From Stemphylium vesicarium (taxonomy: Eukaryota; Ascomycota; Dothideomycetes; Pleosporales; Pleosporaceae), in assembly GCA_004380135.1 (NCBI GenBank), contig QXCR01000096.1:62001-126000 (forward strand): a stretch of 64,000 bases of DNA. The letters run 5' to 3'. Positions 9,879 to 21,737 of this stretch are shown here, piece after piece (position 1 is the first letter of the stretch; each line of letters starts with the position of its first letter). The notes below the pieces were generated by a model, which had not been told where the DNA came from, made no database searches, and saw nothing but the letters and a program-made list of their open reading frames with translations. The position numbers and the translations under genes are program-made.

Positions 9879-11641
9879 ATGCAGACTTTCCTTTCTTTTG
9901 CTGCTCTCACGGTAGGGGCCCTCTCACAGGCCGCGATCGAACCTCAAGACTTCAATGTCACAGAGGCACTATTGAACAATGGAGTCGATATGTCAGCTTT
10001 ACCTGAGTTGACTCCATTCATGGAGCGATCTCTGCTCAGCGGTTGTTCTGCCGCCGTAAGTCACCAGCTTTCTTTTACGGACTTTAGTCGCAGCTGACCG
10101 CTACGCAGTGTGCATCTTTAAAACACATCTTCGGCGACGATCAAGTCGATACCCAGAAGGAATCTTCCTACACTGATTTCCTCGCCCGTTATTGGTCCAA
10201 CCAACAGGCAAATATTCATCCTCAATGCGTCTTCAAGCCTAAAAAAGCTCTGGATGTGTCCACCTCGATCCTGCTCTCCCGGCTGACACAATGTCCGTTT
10301 GCTGTGAAGAGTGGAGGGCATTCTCCAGTGCCGGGGGGTTCCAACATCGAGGGCGGCATCACCATCAGCTTCGAGAATATGAACCAAACTACAGCTTCGG
10401 CCGACAAGACGACCGTGAAGTTCCAACCAGGCCAGACTTGGTACGATGTATACACCAAGTTGGAGAAAGATGAGGTCACCATCATTGGTGGTCGAGTGAG
10501 TGATTCCTTGGGTAGTTAGCTCGAAGCTCTACTAACAATGTTTTAGGTTGCCAGTGTTGGTGTAGGTGGATTGACTCTGGGTGGAGGTATGCTCACCAGC
10601 TTTTGCGTATCGACGTGTAGGTTACTAATGCTTCTTCCAGGCATCTCCTTCTTTTCCAGCGTCTACGGCCTTGCATGCGACAACGTAATTTCATTCGAAT
10701 TAGTCACAGCAACTGGTCTCATCATCAGCGTCAGTGAGACGTCCTACCCCGACCTCTTCTGGGCACTCCGAGGTGGCGGCAACAACTTTGGAATCGTCAC
10801 CGAATTTCACGTCAACGCGTTACCGCGGGCGGCCACAATGTGGGGTGGTTCGCGTTACTATCAACAAAGCGAGTTCCCCGCGCTGCTAGAAGCCTACGTC
10901 AATCTCGGCATGAATGCAAAGCAGGACGGGAAAGCTCACCAGATCCTATCCTTTGCCGTCGTTGATGGCACTGACCCATTAGGCTTGGTGGAGCTCGAAT
11001 ACGCCGACCCCATTTCGAACGCGACTATTTTGCAGGAATACAACAGTATCAAAGGTGCCATCTCGGACGCGACGGCCGTCAGAAGTCTTGCTGAGCTCAC
11101 TACTCTGGTCAACGGCGATGGGAGGGGTGATGGACTGCGACAACAATTCTGGACCTGGACCACGAAGTTGGATCTCGACATCGCCACCCAAACTGTGGAT
11201 CTCTTCATCCAAGAAGCCAAGGCTGTTTCGGACGCAGCGAACCTCACCACTGCGCTTTCACTACAGGTCCTTACTGAGCCGATCCTAGAGAAGACAAAGA
11301 TGAACGGAGGCAACGCGCTTGGTCTAGACCCGGAAGGAGGCCCTCTGATGTTGGGTCTCGTTTCCATCCGATGGCGCGATACCGCTGACGACGAACGTCT
11401 CGAAATATACGCTGCGCGTGTCAAAGATGGCTCGGTGGCTATAGCGAAGGAGGCCGGTAAATCTAGCGACTACCTCTACATGAACTACGGCAGCCCATAC
11501 CAAGATGTGGTTGCTAGTTACGGTACCGACAACAAAGCCAGGCTCAAGGCCATCTCAAAGAAATACGACCCTACTGGTGTGTTTGAGGTGCTTCAACCGG
11601 GTTACTTCAAGCTTGATGGTGCGCCGTTGGGTGAATTGTGA
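9879..11641 (+). CDS. secreted FAD-binding (BBE/PCMH-type) oxidoreductase
   Basis: Four exons (9879-10055, 10109-10495, 10547-10586, 10641-11641) join in phase to 534 aa. Exon 3 is a 40-nt micro-exon, encoding most of the glycine-rich stretch VGVGGLTLGGG. The start gives a signal peptide (MQTFLSFAALTVGALSQA), so the enzyme is probably secreted. The FAD-binding PCMH domain shows CPFAVKSGGHSPVPGGSN, where the SGGH histidine is the usual site of covalent flavin attachment. The second (cysteine) attachment site of bicovalent berberine-bridge enzymes is replaced by RVASVGVGG, so a single covalent link is expected. DLFWALRGGGNNFGIVTEF is the classic second FAD signature. The C-terminal PTGVFEVLQPGYFKL corresponds to the BBE tail. 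These enzymes oxidise sugars, alcohols or secondary metabolites; the substrate is not inferable and no biosynthetic core gene is adjacent. Confidence 0.92.
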
Positions 11642-13523
11642 GGTGCCTCACTCGGCATGCCTTGGATACTACGTTGTAGAAAGTAATTCAACGACAAATG
11701 CCAGCTCCAAAGATTAAATTCTACTTGTATTCGAGGTCCCATATGTTCCACTTGCACTTCTTTGCCTCCCAAATAGATGCTCCTGTGTTATTGTCACTAG
11801 TGGGAAATATATTTTCTATCCGGATACACCCAATTCGACAGCAGACGGAGAGATATTCACAGGATCTCAACCCCGACAGACAAGGACACCAAATTCGCAG
11901 CGCATTATCCACCCTGCAACAACAAGAAAAAAGAAAAAACCCCCCAGAGAAATGATAAGCGTAAACACGCAAACACCGAAACCGCATTTGCCAAACCCGC
12001 CCTTCTCACCGCGAAAGTGTCCGTAAACCACCGGTCCCCCCAGGCATTTAACCGTAGAAGATGCAGAAAATTCAGGATCTGCAAAGCTTGATGATAGATC
12101 GCAGGCCAAAAGAAAAGATGCGTGCAATACTGGCAGTATATCCCCTGTCTAGGGCTCGATTCGCGGGGAGGATCTTGCATCTTACTATTGACTGCCCTAC
12201 ATGCGAATGCGTATCAGACACGTGATCACCTCTCCCCGTCCACAATCCATCTCCCTCTCCTTCCTACCCTTCCACTTCTCCGCTGTCCTCTCCGCTCCGC
12301 TCCTACATCCCCCTCTCCGTCGCGCATAACCTCCCACCCGCTCACTTAAATTCCCCCAGCGGCGTCTCATCGGCCCGAAGCCCAGCCAACCATCATCACC
12401 ACTCCGCCTCTTTCAAATCTGACTCCGGCTCTTTACCACATACAGTACTGTACAGCGGCCCCATTACTAATCTTACAAAAACACGATACCACACAGTAAG
12501 GGGATGCTAGATCCTTGTCTTGTCAGCTAGGTGGGTAGGTCTGTGTGTAAGCGGCCGTTCAGCTGACTTGATATCCATCTGGGTAAGGTAGATAAGTGGG
12601 GGGAATGTGCTTAGGTGGGTGGTTTGGGTTAGACTGGCTCGCTGGGCTGATGGGATGGGATGGGATGCAGGTGCAGGTGCAGGAGAGTGTAGGTCAACAA
12701 ACGCGCATGCGTGCAGGGATGAGGCAATTGAAACCGCGACAGTGGTGATCGTCAGGAACGGTGGAGAACGTTGGAGAACGTTGGAGATAGATTGATAGAT
12801 GAATGGCCAGCTCAGCCCTGTGAAACAGCACCCTCCCCCCCAAAGACGATGACGAAGAGGAGGCGTGTAGTGCAGATGGGTGCATCATATTTTCCGAGCA
12901 TGGTTCCGATCAGAGGGGGACGTGAGCTGACGTAGCGTGGGGTTGATGGCAAGTTCCAGGTTATGTTGATGGGGTGGGTGAAAGGGGGATGCGCGTCGTC
13001 ATTTCGCGAGTCGGCATGAACGCCACTACACGGGCGTTATTTCGGTGCGTGTAGATCGTATCATAAACGCATCGATGCGCGTTTGCATCGCGCGATCTTG
13101 GCGTTGCGGTGTGGTCGCGTGATCATTGTCAGGTCAGGTAAAGCTGAGGGCTACGATGCGACGTCAAGCTTGCAATTGGTGTATCTCTAGTATATGCTAG
13201 TGTAATGGTATCAAAAGAGAAAGAAAACAAAAACGCCGTCGTAAGATTTCGCCAGAGCGCAAAATGAAGTTGGATTCTTCGGACCTGGTCCCCCTTTGCA
13301 TACAATGCATATACGCCATGATCGCGGGGCAGGATTCGATCGCCGCCGTTGTGGTATAAGATATCGCCTTGATTGGAAAAGTGAAACTCCGTCAAAACGC
13401 CCATGATGATTCCGTCGGTATGTCGATAGGCTTTGGATATTGCGCCGAGATGTATGCTTATGAGAAAGTCTAATATGTACATGGAAGGTTATCGTGATGT
13501 TTGGTGTGTGGTAACGACCGGGT
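11642..13523. other. 1.9 kb without a recognised gene; repeats and palindromes
   Basis: Contains a pyrimidine-rich run (about 12230-12360) that looks like a promoter but is followed by no convincing ORF. It also holds short tandem repeats near 12650-12685 (GGGAT and GCAGGT units) and 12760-12790 (TTGGAGAACG unit). There are two close palindromes, CGCATCGATGCG at 13068-13079 and ATCGCGCGAT at 13087-13096. The right part (13130-13520) is probably the 3' UTR of the glycosyltransferase. A minus-strand ORF there (13129-13482) has no recognisable domain. Confidence 0.4.
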
Positions 13524-14921
13524 TTAGTCCAAGGCTTTTTGCGGTGGATAGAAACTGCTGTCGTGCTGTTTGTCTTCTTTGAGACATAGGCCTTGTCGCC
13601 CGACCTTTTCTTGCAGGAAGTGAAGGCGCTCGGTGTCGTCTTCGTCAAATGCGAAGGCGCCGCTCCAGAAGCCACAGTCGATGTTTGTGGTTTCGTTTCG
13701 GTAGACGACTTGGGCTTGTGCGGCGCTGTCTACTGGTGGGAGACCGGGATCCTCGCCAGCTAGTGCGCCGATTGTATCGATCTCACTGCGACCTGGCATG
13801 TGATGGAAGAGTTCCGAGTTTAATGTCCAGCAGCGTAATCCGGGGCTGGGGTATTTGCTTCGTTGGTTCGGGCTCACGGAGCTCTTGGATTTCTGCCACT
13901 CGGGTGTGGGTGAGGGCGTGTTCTCTCCTTTGTTGCAGGAGTGTAGCAGTGCGACATCGAAAGCACGTGCTCCTCCCTTCTTGAGTTTCGGCGGCGCGAG
14001 ATCGTTGAGGAGTCGTTCGGCGGCTGGGCGGGTGACGGCGTATCCGAAAGAGCAGAGCGGGAATTTGGACCGGTGCATCACTCTTGTTCCCTCGGGCATG
14101 CCAAGCAGGCGGAACAAGGTCTGCGTAAAGGGATGCAGATTTAGCCATCCAGGAAGTGTAGGGTCGCTGTAGAGCTTGTGGGGCATCGTGGTCAAGTTGA
14201 AGTTCTGGCGGTCGGTCTTTGGCCCGTCTTCCTCGACGATGTCAAAGTAGTCGCCGCAGTGGCCGAGGTATAGTAAATCCCATGCATCTTGGTCGCCCCA
14301 GTATGAAGTGTGATTGGTGTCGTAGTTGACATAAGGGTGCTGCGAGCGCGGTGGAGGAAGGAGCTGGCGGGCGGCGCTTGCGGCGAGGGGAATCTGAACG
14401 CTGCGCAGGCGAACGTCCCAGTCGACGTCGTCTTCGAGGATGAGTGCCGTCTCAAGACCAGAATCCAGGAACCTGGGAGAGCGAATCAGCAGGTAGCGCA
14501 AGAGGGGTGGGATGCATGCCAAGGCGGCAGCGGCACGAGAATGGCCTTCTTACCATCGTAGGGCGTTGTGGTGGCCCAGCCAGGCTAGTATGGACCCTTT
14601 TTGCGCGTCGGGTTGACCGTTGATGAAGCGCTGGACATCGCCTTCTGTCCACTCTGGCTGGCGCGGGATGGTGAGGTCAAAGTCGGTGACATTGGCCGCT
14701 TGGATCAGCGGGCGTCGACGGGAGGAACCTTCTTTGGAGACGACAACGACGGCGCCGAAGCCTAAAGTTCTGTTTGCTGGTATCTTTGTTGGGCGCGATT
14801 CAATCGACGACAGCCATTCCAGGTATATGCGGTCCGTGTCTCTACTGTGGTACCATATGCCGATGAGAACAAGGACGAAGAGCAGAAGCAGCGGCGCTGG
14901 GCGCTTCCTCGAGGCAAGCAT
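13524..14921 (-). CDS. GT25-like glycosyltransferase, type II membrane protein
   Basis: Two exons (14921-14554 and 14472-13524), joined across an 81-nt intron (donor GTAAGA), give 438 aa. The start MLASRKRPAPLLLLFVLVLIGIWY is a short basic tail plus one membrane anchor, so a Golgi/ER type II enzyme is likely. The body resembles glycosyltransferase family 25 (LPS/collagen galactosyltransferase-like). It shows GSILAWLGHHNALRWF, then ALILEDDVDWD, the acidic metal/nucleotide-sugar site, and LLYLGHCGDYF. Several Asn-x-Ser/Thr sites (NHTSYW, NETTN) fit a luminal domain. Such proteins are common in Pezizomycotina, but their acceptor is unknown. The splice junction restores WFLDSGLE across the exons. 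Confidence 0.88.
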
Positions 14922-15947
14922 GCTGGGCTAAGGAAATGGGCCAAATGTTGCTGGAACGAGTGTGGTATTAAACATGTCCGCGAGAAAAGAGGACAGGGGG
15001 GGAGGGAGGGGGAAAGCTGCGGTCACAATAACAAAGACGACTTTGAGGCTAGCATGGCACTGGATGAGCGTTGGGGACAGTGGCAGGTCCGAAGCACATC
15101 AGGCTGGGCGACGCCTATCTCTAAATGTCGCAGAAAACGGCGGGAACACTGCGGGTGCTAGCCGGGGTGTGGCACCGACATTGCTTCTTGTAACGACTGT
15201 ATCAGGCTACTTTAGATTATCGCGCGTCCAGCCGGGATTGTCATCATTTCAACATGGATAAGTGGATAAGTTGGAGAGACCGCGCGGCGGGTGCACGTTG
15301 ATTCATCCTCCTTGTGCGAGTGTTACCGCTACGCTGCACTCAGCTGCGAATCTGCGACCTGCGCCTTTGTCATGCTGCTCTACCGTGGTCGTGATACCTC
15401 GTGCTGTTTTCCTTTCTTCTTCTTTTTTCCCCCGCTTGGATGTTCCGGAGGTCTGCGGTTCCCCAACATTTTGATGCGCTGGACAGACAGCACGCTGTCA
15501 CGTGGTTGACGCGGCTAAACCCCTCGAGATGTGGGCAGAGGGACTTTGGGGTCACGCTAGCAGCCATGCGCCTCATTCGACGATGATAGCCACGACGAAA
15601 ACGACAACGACAACATCAACAGCCTAGACAAATCACACTGCAGATTTTTTGTGTCGCAACACACCCACTTCAAATCCCGCTGACTGCTGTGCGACTCACG
15701 CTCGTAAACTTGCCCGTTCCTATCATCTTTCTTTGCTTTGGTAGTCTGTGACATGGTGTGCGCCGCTGCGCCCTGAAACTAGTCGTGCAGCCGGCTTCTT
15801 GTCCTCCGCATCTCACCCGTCTTCAACCCTTCACCATCTCGACCTGTGCCTTACAGGGGACAACGTTACACATCTCGCACTGCGCAGGAAACACCTAATC
15901 GCTACACCATCGCACCACATGCCCGGCCCTTAGCTTCACCGATAGTA
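14922..15947. promoter_or_regulatory. divergent promoter region, GT25-like / PFA3
   Basis: About 1 kb between two divergent start codons. The PFA3 side has T/C-rich stretches (CTTTCTTCTTCTTTTTTCCCCC near 15410-15430). No separate gene recognised. Confidence 0.4.
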
Positions 15948-17811
15948 ATGGCCACGCTGGCTTCGCCCTCACCCCCGTCCTCACCCTCAGTAACAATGCG
16001 CCGCCGTGGTTGGGCCAGGAAGGTCGAGCGATATTGCTGCACCGCCTTTACCTACTTCCCCCTCGTTTTTGTCTACGGCCTGACATCTTGGGCTGTCTGG
16101 GTTCAGGCGGGCATCGGCTTCGTGCCGTCTCAGAATGTCTGGACGGGTACGTCCCCTTTTTATATGCGACACCAATGTGTAGTCGTTAACCTCCGTATTA
16201 GGAAAGCTCTCGTCCGCGTTGGGCGTCTTCTTCTACCTCATGCTCAACTGGAGCTATACTACCGCCGTCTTCACCGATCCCGGATCGCCGCTGAATATCA
16301 AGAATGGCTATAGTCATCTGCCGTCGCAAGAAGGAGGGGAGATACAATACACCTCGTTTACCGTCAAGGCTTCGACGGGAGAGCTGCGCTTCTGCAACAA
16401 GTGCCAAACCAAGAAACCCGACCGCTCCCATCACTGCTCGACATGCAAGCGCTGCGTCCTGAAAATGGACCATCACTGCCCATGGCTCGCAACCTGTGTC
16501 GGCCTCCGCAACTACAAGGCCTTTGTGTTATTCCTTTTATATCTTAGCTTCTTCTGCTGGGTTTGCTTTGCGACTTCGGCTACATGGGTTTGGAGCGAGA
16601 TACTAAGCGATGGGCAATACACCGAGTCCTTCATGCCCGTCAACTACGTCCTCCTCGCCGTGCTGTCTGGCATCATTGGCATCGTGATGACAGGATTCAC
16701 TGCGTGGCATCTGTGGCTTACAATCAGGGGCCAGACCACCATAGAAAGTTTGGAAAAGACTCGCTACTTGTCACCTCTGCGAAACACGATGAAACATCAG
16801 CTCAACGACCGCAACTACGTCGATGCCCAGGTCAATGGACGGTTGAGCGTGAGCGACCAGTTGCGCGAAATTCATGCCAATGCGCTCCCAGGTGTGACTA
16901 GACCCGAGGAAGGTGTACCTCCTTCGCGCTCGACTTCGCGCTCCCCTGTCCCAGGCCACGCCAATGGTTACTCGCATCCTCACTACCAATCCTATGAATA
17001 CCGAGAACGCCAGCAAAACCAAGATCGGTACGATAGTTACCTCGACGAGCGCGATAACGAGCAGCTTCCCAATGCGTTCGACTTGGGTTGGCGGCGCAAT
17101 GTCGCCCACGTTTTCGGTCCTTCACCGATCAAGTGGTTCGTGCCTCTCCTCAGCACAACAGGAGACGGCTGGTCCTGGGAGGCCAGTCCGAAGTGGCTTG
17201 CGGTTAGGGAGCGCATAAAGCGGGAGAGAGAACAAGAAGAGCAATTACAAAAGCAGCGTGAGCGAGCTGCAGGTTGGGGTATGGATTCTCCTACTGAAGC
17301 AGAATTTAGGCGCCCCACTCGCGGCCCTGAGGGATGGATGCCCGGTCAATATAACCAGCCCGCTCCACGAGCCACAAGACGTCCCGAGTGGCAGTCGCCA
17401 CTTCGGCACGGCGAACCAGCCCAGTACCTCACCACCTCTAACGGCATCGTGAAGGGGCCCATTGACGGGAGGAGAAGCCCGAGCAAGGCCGACCAGATCC
17501 TAGGCCGAGAACGCGGCATGTACGCCGACGGCGATGTGCAGCTCCAGCCAATCGATCGTAAAAAGTACGACCAGTACAACTACATTTCCGAAGACGAAGA
17601 CGACGACTACGAAGTGTCAAGTGACGAGCAAGCAGTCGACCAGAAGAAAGCTCGACAAGTGCAAACCGTATCCGCACCACCTAAAGGTACAGCAAATTGG
17701 AATGACGTGCCAGACGGCTTCCTAGATCCTGCTCCTAGAGGAAAGAAAAGCGTCAGTCAAGAACGCAGACCGTCTCAGAAGACTGGCGACTGGGATGACT
17801 GGGCAGCCTAG
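15948..17811 (+). CDS. PFA3: DHHC palmitoyltransferase PFA3
   Basis: Two exons (15948-16146, 16202-17811) with a 55-nt intron give 602 aa. It is an S-acyltransferase that moves palmitate to cysteines of membrane-associated proteins; yeast Pfa3 acts at the vacuole on Vac8. The cysteine-rich domain reads FCNKCQTKKPDRSHHCSTC and then DHHCPWLATCVGLRNYKAF, with the catalytic DHHC intact. Four membrane segments are visible: two before the domain (CCTAFTYFPLVFVYGLTSWA; LGVFFYLMLNWSY) and two after. The TDPGSP motif follows the second. The ERYCC..TYFPLVFVYGL start is characteristic of fungal PFA3. The C-terminal ~270 residues are hydrophilic and likely disordered, with an acidic patch (ISEDEDDDYEVSSDE). 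I chose the ATG at 15948 because an upstream in-frame ATG at 15846 adds no conserved sequence. Confidence 0.93.
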
Positions 17812-18119
17812 TCTCTTTTTCGGCATGCGCTGTTTTGAACGGGTAATGGCATATGGAAACGAAGGGATGTTTGGTATGTATATGTAATGTTGCATAGCAT
17901 GAGCATTGGGCACGGCGTTTTTCCCTCGTTTTCGATTGCATAGAAAAGCGGAGGCGCTTTATTACTTGCGAAGGAATGAATGTATTCTTACCCAATGTCT
18001 TGTTTTTGGCCTTGCCTGTGCTTTCCGTTTTGCAAGCCTGGTCACGGGACGAGCCTGCTGCGAGCCTGCTGCATGCAGATTGTGCTGACGTAGGGGGTTG
18101 TGCTTAGTCATGTCATGGG
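17812..18119. other. PFA3 3' flank
   Basis: About 300 bases of 3' flank. A tandem 11-base repeat (GAGCCTGCTGC twice) lies near 18051-18073. No gene seen. Confidence 0.4.
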
Positions 18120-18845
18120 GTGTGGTTGCTGTTTAGGCAGCAGCTACAGGGCGACTCACCTACACCACCGCGAAACTCAGCGTTTACCTCACCCACACCA
18201 GCGACCTACATAGCGCCCAGTTGGAGCTGGGCCAGTGTCAATTGCCGAGTGCATTTTCGAATCGATGTAACCCTGCCGGAATCTTTGATACCACTTCCCA
18301 AAGATGTCGCCAGGTAGATCAACGAAATATTTGATATCAGGCTTATTGAGCACCGCATGGTGTTACAAGATGCGCGCAACGTTTACGGTGCCGTTCTGGA
18401 AGGGTCATACATTTTCGTAGACGGCACGTGTCTTACGCGCAAAGAGCTTCTTGAACTCTCAAAGTACCAACAAAAAGACAGATACGTGTATCCCCATGGC
18501 CGGATGGATCAGGAGGTTGATGACTTGTGTGGCTGTCTCGACCATTTCAAATACGACCAAAATCCAATCTCGCTCAATCAGGATGACTTGGACGCGAAAG
18601 TCCTAGAGATCGACGAATGGCATGCGCACAAACGTTGGGACTTTTGCGTGTTCCTGAAGGCTTGGGCCCAGGATGGGGGTAGGGGTCGTCTTGACATGTT
18701 GATGCTCGAGTGGGTGGACAAACAGGCGCGAGTTCCCCGCCGAGCAGGTTATTTACCATTTGAATTTTTGTTTGAAGAGATCAGCTGTTTTGATATGGTA
18801 TTACACATGATGCCGTGGAAAAGGTGGAGACTCAAGTTAGTGTGA
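18120..18845 (+). pseudogene. C-terminal fragment of a HET (heterokaryon incompatibility) protein
   Basis: One frame runs from 18120 to 18845, broken by a single TAG at 18315-18317. The first part contains TYIAPSWSWASVNCRVHF; the (A/L)PSWSWAS motif marks the C-terminal region of HET-domain proteins. After the stop the same frame continues with a variable tail ending in CVFLKAWAQDGGRGRLDM and VPRRAGYLPFEF, again as in HET proteins. The HET domain proper (N-terminal ~250 residues) is absent upstream, so this is a truncated relic. The stop could come from CAG by a CpA-to-TpA change. HET proteins trigger cell death upon allorecognition; this copy is unlikely to function. Confidence 0.7.
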
Positions 18846-19433
18846 GACATTCGCTAAACCTCTGTTGCTTATAGCAGGAGCCCGCAGCCCGCATCGCAGC
18901 CTCGTTCGCCTTGCACAGGCTTCAAGGGTGAACAACTAGACATTTCACCTCCATAGGGCTGCTCATGTGGGTCAGGGCTTCTCGCAAGAGCAGCTTAGTG
19001 CATTGCATCATCGCTTGACGCGTCAATGCACCTGCTGTAGGCATGATTTCTCGAGAACCATCTTTTCTGCCTTGCAAGAAGGATTCGTCTCATTTAGATG
19101 ATTTTGTTCTGTTAGTGGCGCCTCTTGCATGACGTACGTCGGAAATGAATGATTCATTGGTTGGCGGGCTTGCGTGGGGGCTGTGCCACACCCATGAAAA
19201 CTGCTGCGTGCACTGCGGCACGGCGTCACAACGGTAGATGCTGCATGCATGGAGGAGGCCTTGTCAACGGCAATAAATGTTATGCAATAGGATCACAAAA
19301 TCCATCGTCCCCCATGTGATTGGCCAAATGTCAATTCGTTCAGTCAAAAACGGTTTATCCCCGTCCCAAGTTCGGCGGTTACTATAGCCCACCTATAAAC
19401 TCCTCCTTCGTCAGTAGAGTGGATTCCGCGGCA
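18846..19433. promoter_or_regulatory. promoter region of the solo hydrolase gene
   Basis: Holds no recognisable gene. TATAAA at 19394-19399 lies 40 bases before the chosen ATG at 19434, a plausible core promoter element. Confidence 0.45.
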
Positions 19434-20576
19434 ATGGAACAATCCACTGGACTTGTTGAAATTTACAGAGGCGAGAACCCAATAGTAGAGTATGTGTTTG
19501 TCCCTCAGCAACGCATCGTATACTAATCCTTCTAGTATTGTCGCTATACATGGTCTCAACGGCCACCCTTTCAAAACATGGACTACAGAGAAGACAAACA
19601 AACTATGGCTCCGGGATGTTGACCTTCTTCCTAGCCATCTCAAGCAGTCTCGCATCTTGACTTTTGGATACAACGCTGCAGTTGCTGCTTTCCTTGGGAA
19701 AACCTCTTCAGACCGCATCTTGCAACATGCGCAGACACTCATTGCGGAGTTGGTCGCCGATCGAGAGGTTAGCCTTGACTTTCACTCGCGAGGAAGAGCT
19801 GACAGGTTCACAATAGCTTGAAGATGCGGTGCAGCGGCCGATCATATTTATTTGCCACTCATTGGGGGGAATTGTTCTCAAGAGAGTAAGGAAGCCCCCA
19901 CGTACCATATGAAGGAGGAATGACCGAAGCCAAAATGGCTGACTAGTCCGTAGGCTCTTGCATATTCCGCTGGCCGAACTAGCAAACTAGTTCAACACCT
20001 TCATTCAATCTTCGTATCCACATACGGTATCCTATTCCTCGGAACCCCACACAATGGTAGCAGTAAGGCTGGCTTAGCATCAGTCGGTAGTCGAATGATC
20101 AGCGCCTTTGCGCCGTCAAAAGTGGTAGACTCTGAGAGCCAGCTTGCCGATGCATTACATGAGGGATCAGAGGTGCTACAGAACATTACCGACATGTTCG
20201 CGCCTCTCATGAAAAACTTCCGGGTATACTTTTTCTGGGAGCAGGAGAAAACGAACCTAGGTAGCACATTGGCTTATGTGAGGCAACCTTGCAGAATGTT
20301 CCTTTCGGTACCTCGTCAGCCGCTAACTCCCTTTAGATCGTCGAAGAGAATTCAGCAGCTCCGATACTTGATAACACGGAAAGAGCGGGTCTGCCATATG
20401 GGCATAGGGATATGATCAAGTTCGAAAGCCGGAGTTCACCAGGATATCGACTGGTGGTTGCGGCACTGCTCCGGTATTCGAGGGAGGCTCCTGATACGGT
20501 TGCCACACGATGGATACAAGCGAAGGAGATGTTGAAGTCCAAACGGCAGAATGAAGCAGCCGAACTGGTTCAGTAG
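19434..20576 (+). CDS. solo SesB-like alpha/beta-hydrolase (lipase-like), NLR-associated
   Basis: No long ORF marks this gene, but five exons (19434-19489, 19536-19767, 19817-19885, 19954-20277, 20337-20576) join in perfect phase to 306 aa. It is an alpha/beta-hydrolase of the type found as the N-terminal effector domain of fungal NLRs (SesB/DUF676-like serine esterase). Visible elements are the first strand and oxyanion region IVAIHGLNGHPFKTWT, nucleophile elbow FICHSLGGIVLKR with Ser111, and the conserved ILFLGTPHNGS. A late segment SAAPILDNTERAGLPYGHRDM carries the likely catalytic histidine. The protein ends shortly after the hydrolase domain, with no NB-ARC or repeats. The NLR 3.6 kb downstream has the same domain, and the first introns of both genes split the same Asp codon (GA|T here, GA|C there), which indicates common descent. 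Likely role is an esterase in incompatibility or cell-death signalling (inference). Confidence 0.82.
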
Positions 20577-21737
20577 GCACCACGATTAGTGTTAGTGAAG
20601 ACCATCTGAATACAAAGCCTCAAGTGACAAAATCACCATAAGTTCGTATTCGCTGCTCTGGCCACAGACCTGCTATGCACCTTGACAATGATTACAGTTT
20701 TCGAACAGGCTGTTGCACCAAGTGCGGATTAGGCCGGGCCCGTTATAGTCCCCTTGCGATAGCTGGCCGATAGCGGCTTTACAGTCCCAAGGTTTCCTCC
20801 CATGATGTTGCCCCCAATGCTGTGAACTATGGTTCACCTAGAGGAAAACATTCCTGGTGTCCCTAGCGCGTTATACCTTAGCTGTGGCTGTAAGAATCTA
20901 TAACGGTTACATTCCTACAAATATAGAGCACATTATAACGACATCCACCCCGCGAGATCGCAGTCACTAGCAACTCTAGGTGACCGTACCGTTGCTGAGT
21001 AGTCGGGCCGAAAGCTCTAGCCCGTCTTCGTCTCTCCACATGCTTGTTCGCACGAGCTGCACTTCTTGCTATTGTCCGCCCTCAAGATGCCTCTAACGCA
21101 CCGCGAACACCATTGGTATCTCAATTCATTATGTCTATCGCAGCATCGATCGTCGCTCTCGCGCAGCGGCTGGGCGGGAAACCGGGTTCGAGGGAAGAGT
21201 TGGCATCTCAGAGATCGCGCCGTTATCGGGTGGGTGGTGGTAGCGAGCGAGGCATCCCGAAGATACAGGTACAGCGACGATAATATCTAGAAGCCGCTCC
21301 AGCCATGCGTTAGCCCGAAATACTTGAAGATAGGATGGGGCGGTGGCGACGGCTGCGCACCTGTGAACCGGGTGTCAGTAGCGGTAAAATGAGGATTGGT
21401 GAGCTTCTCAGATCCGCAAAACACAGTGCAGCTGCGAATACGCATACCCTTCGCGAAAGTCACGCGATTGGTGCGGGGGCGGGAGCGGTTGCATACAGCT
21501 TGATGCTCGGGAGCTCGTCTATTCAGGCTTACTCAGCCGTTGACCCTGGCAAAACGCGACAACGTTTCGCTGGCCTCTAAAGCCTAGCTTACGGAAGACA
21601 GAGAGACATATGAAGATATAGCACGCTACGAGATGCATGAGAGTGAACGCGACTTCAATGTTACATCGCCAAGACCTGTTCTCACACCACCAGGCGCAGA
21701 CTCCTCACGGCATACGCCACAGCCAATCCCTTGGGCG
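20577..21737. other. 1.2 kb without a recognised gene
   Basis: 3' flanks of the solo hydrolase and of the convergent P450. Only short ORFs without family resemblance. The ORF 21633-21863 is antisense to the last P450 exon. Confidence 0.4.

Noticed and set aside
13300..13400. possible tRNA-like sequence (GATTCGATC loop)
   Set aside because: I could not fold acceptor, D and anticodon arms around it.
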